The translations under genes were made by a program, and so were the position numbers. Below the pieces are notes generated by a model, which made no database searches, was not told the DNA's origin, and was given only the letters and a program-made list of their open reading frames with translations. 64,000 nt of DNA from Oceanitalea stevensii (GTDB lineage Bacteria; Actinomycetota; Actinomycetes; Actinomycetales; Actinomycetaceae), in NCBI RefSeq assembly GCF_014837105.1, contig NZ_JACSPO010000003.1, forward strand, positions 1 to 64,000, written 5' to 3'. Below are positions 60,895-64,000 of the stretch, piece after piece (within the stretch, counting starts at the first letter, position 1; the number at the start of each line of letters is the position of its first letter).

Positions 60895-62157
60895 GTGTCC
60901 ACCACCGGACCGACCATCCTCCACGCCGACCTCGACGCGTTCTACGCCTCGGTCGAGCAGCTGCTCCAGCCCGCGCTGCGGGGGCGGCCCATCGCCGTGG
61001 GCGGCAGCGACCGCGGGGGCGTCGTCCTCGCCGCGTCCTACGAGGCCAAGGCGCACGGCGTCCAGGGCGGCATGGCCGGGTGGAAGGCGGCGCAGCTGTG
61101 CCCGGGCCTCACCTTCGTGCGCGGCTCCTTCCACCGCTACCAGGCCATCGCCGACGACGTCATGGCGATCCTCGGCGACGTCACTCCCCTCGTGCAGCGC
61201 ATCTCCATCGACGAGGCCTTCCTCGACGTCTCGGGCTCCACGCACCTCTTCGGCCCGCCCGCTGCCATCGCGGCGCTGCTCCGCGAGCGGGTCCGCACCG
61301 AGGTCGGCCTGCCCATCTCGGTCGGCGCGGCTCGCACCAAGCACCTGGCCAAGATCGCCTCGCAGGTGGCCAAGCCGGACGGGCTCGTCGTCGTCGAGCC
61401 CGACGACGAGCGCGACTTCCTGGACCCGCTGCCCGTCGGCCTCATCTGGGGTGTCGGACCGGTGACGAAGCAGCGCCTCGCGGACCGCGGGATCCACACC
61501 ATCGGCGACCTCGCCCGGACCGAGCGCTCGGCGATGGAGCGCTACCTCGGGCACGCGACCGGCGGGACGCTCCACAGCCTGGCCCACAACGAGGACCCGC
61601 GCCGGGTGAGCACCTCCACCCGCGCCCGCTCCGTCGGTGCGCAGTCCGCCGTGGGCCGCCGCCCGGCCACCCCCGAGCTCGTCCGGGAGGTCCTCAGCCA
61701 CCTCGCCGAGCGGGTGGCCGGCCGGCTGCGCGCCAAGGACCACGCCGGACGCACCGTCACCGTGCGGGTGCGCTTCCTCGCCATGCGTTCGGTCACCCGC
61801 GCCCTCACGCTCCCGGGCCCGGTGTCGGCCACGCTCACCCTCACCGAGGTTGCCGAGCGTCTCGTGTGGCAGGCGATCGACGAGGAGGAGAGCGAGCGGC
61901 CCGAGATCACTCTCCTCGGCATCTCGGTGTCCAAGCTGACGTCGCAGGCCGCCATCCAGCTCGAGCTGCCCCTCCCGCCGCCCGACCCGTGGCGCCCGGG
62001 CTCGGAGACCGGGGCCGCGCGCTGGGTGCTGGACCGCTCGGTGGACGCCGCCCGGGAACGCTTCGGCCGCTCCGCCGTCGGCTACCTGCCCGCCGCGATG
62101 GGTCGCGGCGCGGGCGTGCCCGAGGAGTTCCGGGAGCTGGCCGAGAAGGACCTGTGA
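60895..62157 (+). CDS. dinB: DNA polymerase IV (Y-family)
   Basis: This error-prone translesion polymerase has 420 residues. The catalytic motifs are ILHADLDAFYASVEQ (D12), RISIDEAFLDVSGS with the Asp-Glu pair, and AARTKHLAKIASQVAKPDGL. The finger/little-finger domain follows, with QLELPLPPP as a possible beta-clamp-binding string. The GTG at 60895 is preferred; the longer in-frame ATG reading at 60790 would run through the SOS box and repeat. The transcript appears leaderless and LexA-controlled. Confidence 0.95.
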   Translation: MSTTGPTILHADLDAFYASVEQLLQPALRGRPIAVGGSDRGGVVLAASYEAKAHGVQGGMAGWKAAQLCPGLTFVRGSFHRYQAIADDVMAILGDVTPLVQRISIDEAFLDVSGSTHLFGPPAAIAALLRERVRTEVGLPISVGAARTKHLAKIASQVAKPDGLVVVEPDDERDFLDPLPVGLIWGVGPVTKQRLADRGIHTIGDLARTERSAMERYLGHATGGTLHSLAHNEDPRRVSTSTRARSVGAQSAVGRRPATPELVREVLSHLAERVAGRLRAKDHAGRTVTVRVRFLAMRSVTRALTLPGPVSATLTLTEVAERLVWQAIDEEESERPEITLLGISVSKLTSQAAIQLELPLPPPDPWRPGSETGAARWVLDRSVDAARERFGRSAVGYLPAAMGRGAGVPEEFRELAEKDL

Positions 62158-62164
62158 GCGGCCG

Positions 62165-63100
62165 TCAGTAGCCCCGGCCGAGGTCGACGACGTGCGGGGG
62201 CCGGCGACCGTCGGCCAGCGCGCCGTGTGCCGCCACGAGGGCCTCGACGACGTCCTCGGGCAGCGTCGGCCCCGACACGTGCGGCGTCACGGTGACCGCC
62301 GGGTGGGACCAGCGCCAGTCGTCGGCCGGGAGCGGCTCCGTCTCGTGGACGTCGAGCACGGCGCGGCGGACCGTGCCGGCGTCGAGGGCGGTCCGCAGGT
62401 CGTCGGCCACGAGCGTCGCGCCACGGCCGACGTTGACGACGACGGCGCCGTCGAGCTGGTCGAGCACGCTCGCGTCGACCAGGCCGCGGGTGCCGTCGGT
62501 GAGCGGGAGCGCGTTGACGAGCGCCGCGCACGACCCCAGGTGCGGGGCGGCGTCGGCCAGGGCGGCGACGTCGTCGAAGGGGTCCGCGGCCGTGCCGCGC
62601 GTGTTGACGCCGACGGTCCGGTACCCGGCGGCGCGCAGTACCCGGGCGACGCCGGCACCGATCTCCCCGGTGCCGAGGACGACAACGGCGGCGCCCCGCG
62701 TGCGCACCGGCTCGAGCGGTTGCCACTGCGCCCGCTCCTGCTGGGCGGCGTACTCCCGCAGGTGCCACGCGTCGGCGAGCAGGTGGGCCAGGACGTAGCT
62801 GCCGATCGCCTCCGGCATGCCGCCGACCGTGCGCGTGAGGACGACGTCCGTGCCCCGTAGCTCCTCGACCACCCGGTCGACACCCGCCATCGGCAGGTGG
62901 ACCCACCGCACGCCGGAGTCCGCGAGGTTCGGCGGCACGGTGTAGCCGGTGTAGCTGTCGGCCCAGGCGGCGTCCTCGGGGGAGAGGGGCCCGTGCGGGA
63001 CGGTGCGGGTCTCGAGCGCCGGCAGGGCAGAGGCGAGGTCCGCGGCGAGGCCGGCGGCGTCGCGCCCGGCGAGGAGCATGCGGTGAAAGCTGTGAGGCAT
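62165..63100 (-). CDS. D-isomer-specific 2-hydroxyacid dehydrogenase
   Basis: This 311-residue NAD-dependent oxidoreductase has the Rossmann motif [21 protein letters not shown]. The substrate-binding and catalytic strings are [26 protein letters not shown] (catalytic Arg), [13 protein letters not shown] (Glu) and VTPHVSGPT (His). It probably reduces 2-oxoacids such as glyoxylate or hydroxypyruvate. The gene converges with dinB (7-base gap) and is divergent from the alpha-hydroxyacid dehydrogenase. Confidence 0.9.
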   Translation of the reverse strand: MPHSFHRMLLAGRDAAGLAADLASALPALETRTVPHGPLSPEDAAWADSYTGYTVPPNLADSGVRWVHLPMAGVDRVVEELRGTDVVLTRTVGGMPEAIGSYVLAHLLADAWHLREYAAQQERAQWQPLEPVRTRGAAVVVLGTGEIGAGVARVLRAAGYRTVGVNTRGTAADPFDDVAALADAAPHLGSCAALVNALPLTDGTRGLVDASVLDQLDGAVVVNVGRGATLVADDLRTALDAGTVRRAVLDVHETEPLPADDWRWSHPAVTVTPHVSGPTLPEDVVEALVAAHGALADGRRPPHVVDLGRGY

Positions 63101-63151
63101 GCACCGACCGTACCGACAGCATCCGCCGCTCGACCTGCAGGGGCGGGTGTG

Positions 63152-63177
63152 GTGCCCGGCGCCGTAGTCTCGGGCAC
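63152..63177. promoter_or_regulatory. inverted repeat around the -10 of the FMN dehydrogenase promoter
   Basis: GTGCCCG (63152-63158) and CGGGCAC (63171-63177) form a 7-bp inverted repeat that spans the -10-like TAGTCT (63165-63170). It lies about 26 bases before the start of the FMN dehydrogenase gene. It could be an operator for that gene; no regulator gene is adjacent. Confidence 0.35.
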
Positions 63178-63202
63178 GCAGTCACGTCGAGGAGGTCGGT
63201 CC

Positions 63203-64000
63203 ATGGTCAGGCGGCAGGTCCCCAACCCGCGGGAGATCCTCGAGCTGGTCCAGTTCAAGCGGCCCAGCCTCGACGCCCGCAAGCGGCGCCTGGACGCGGC
63301 GCTCACCATCGAGGACCTCCGCGCGATCGCCAAGCGACGCACCCCCGCGGCCGCCTTCGACTACACCGACGGCGCCGCGGAGGGGGAGCTGTCCCTGCGC
63401 CGGGCGCGGCAGGCCTTCCAGGACATCGAGCTCCACCCCTCGATCCTGCGCGACGTCTCGCGGGTGGACACGAGCACGACCGTCTTCGGCGGGCCCTCGG
63501 CCCTGCCCTTCGGGATCGCGCCCACCGGCTTCACCCGGCTCATGCACACCGAGGGGGAGAGCGCCGGGGCTGCGGCCGCCGGGGCGGCGGGCATCCCCTT
63601 CACCCTCTCGACCCTGGGCACGACGTCCATCGAGGACGTCCGGGCGGCCAACCCCCACGGGCGCAACTGGTTCCAGCTGTACGTGATGAAGCAGCGCGAG
63701 ATCTCCTACGGCCTCGTCGAGCGGGCTGCGGCGGCCGGCTTCGACACCCTCTTCTTCACGGTCGACACCCCGGTGGCGGGGGCGCGGCTGCGCGACACCC
63801 GCAACGGCTTCTCCATCCCGCCTCAGCTCACCGTGCGCACCGTGGCCAACGCGGTGCCGCGACCGTGGTGGTGGGTCGACTTCCTCACCACGCCCAAGCT
63901 CGAGTTCGCCTCCCTGTCCTCCACCGGCGGGACCGTGGGGGAGCTGCTCGACTCGGCGATGGACCCCTCGATCGACTACGAGGACCTCGCGACCATCCGG
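63203..64000 (+). CDS. lldD: FMN-dependent alpha-hydroxyacid (L-lactate) dehydrogenase, partial
   Basis: The first 266 codons of this gene are present and the reading frame is open to the window edge. The start [21 protein letters not shown] follows GAGGAGG 8 bases upstream. The FMN-binding barrel is recognisable from [63 protein letters not shown] and [21 protein letters not shown]. The family oxidises L-lactate, glycolate or mandelate. The catalytic His/Arg pair lies beyond 64000. It is divergent from the D-2-hydroxyacid dehydrogenase. Confidence 0.9.
   Translation, partial: MVRRQVPNPREILELVQFKRPSLDARKRRLDAALTIEDLRAIAKRRTPAAAFDYTDGAAEGELSLRRARQAFQDIELHPSILRDVSRVDTSTTVFGGPSALPFGIAPTGFTRLMHTEGESAGAAAAGAAGIPFTLSTLGTTSIEDVRAANPHGRNWFQLYVMKQREISYGLVERAAAAGFDTLFFTVDTPVAGARLRDTRNGFSIPPQLTVRTVANAVPRPWWWVDFLTTPKLEFASLSSTGGTVGELLDSAMDPSIDYEDLATIR

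Overview
The window is high-GC actinobacterial DNA (roughly 70-75% G+C by eye). Many genes start with GTG or TTG. Several starts sit 6-7 bases after a TANNNT hexamer, as expected for leaderless transcripts. CarD, a GOLPH3-like protein, a DUF5302 protein, an LPXTG surface protein and an actinobacterial-type LexA box all point to Actinomycetota, most likely Micrococcales (a Georgenia- or Cellulomonas-like organism; the genus is a guess). I see no rRNA, tRNA, CRISPR array, prophage or insertion sequence.

Layout. 1-3.4 kb: an esterase, an APH-type kinase, a flavin-binding split-barrel protein and a DUF3995 membrane protein. 3.4-13.2 kb: a carbohydrate locus with a GH4 glycosidase, a DeoR regulator, a PfkB kinase, a CUT1 ABC importer without its own ATPase, and a large LPXTG-anchored PIG-L deacetylase. 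13.2-13.7 kb: an array of long palindromes. 13.7-26.7 kb: a nearly complete myo-inositol catabolic and uptake regulon. It holds a GntR/UTRA regulator, iolC, a class I aldolase-like gene, iolB, iolD, iolA/mmsA, an iolG-type gene, an iolE-like gene, a three-gene ABC importer and a second iolG-type gene. Three palindromes of the form TTGTC-N2-GACAA lie in its promoter regions. 26.7-36 kb: a GOLPH3-like/ABC-2 exporter operon divergent from a large LuxR-type ATPase regulator, a third Gfo/Idh/MocA oxidoreductase, and a secreted amidase fused to FG-GAP-like repeats.

36-43 kb: a LigD-type polymerase, a metal P-type ATPase, a LigD-type DNA ligase, an SDR and small proteins, a DUF4282 protein and a HAD phosphatase. 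43-47.6 kb: a tandem glycine riboswitch followed by gcvP-gcvT-gcvH. 47.6-52 kb: a split-barrel protein, a methyltransferase, an SMR pair, a coiled-coil protein, a DUF5302 protein, a mismatch uracil-DNA glycosylase and a FadR-type regulator. 52-64 kb: a CynX-type MFS transporter, rtcB, a CarD-family regulator, a stand-alone MurE-like ligase, two tandem universal stress proteins with matching upstream palindromes, an ATPase, a small hypothetical, an LLM oxidoreductase, dinB behind an SOS box, a 2-hydroxyacid dehydrogenase, and the start of an FMN-dependent alpha-hydroxyacid dehydrogenase cut by the window edge.

How the genes work together. The inositol genes import myo-inositol, oxidise and dehydrate it, hydrolyse and isomerise the ring, phosphorylate the product, cleave it, and convert malonic semialdehyde to acetyl-CoA. 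The 3.4-13.2 kb locus looks like a second, less described glycan system combining surface de-N-acetylation, ABC import, phosphorylation and GH4 cleavage; its substrate is not known. The rest is mainly DNA repair, stress and one-carbon metabolism, with regulatory DNA that is unusually readable.
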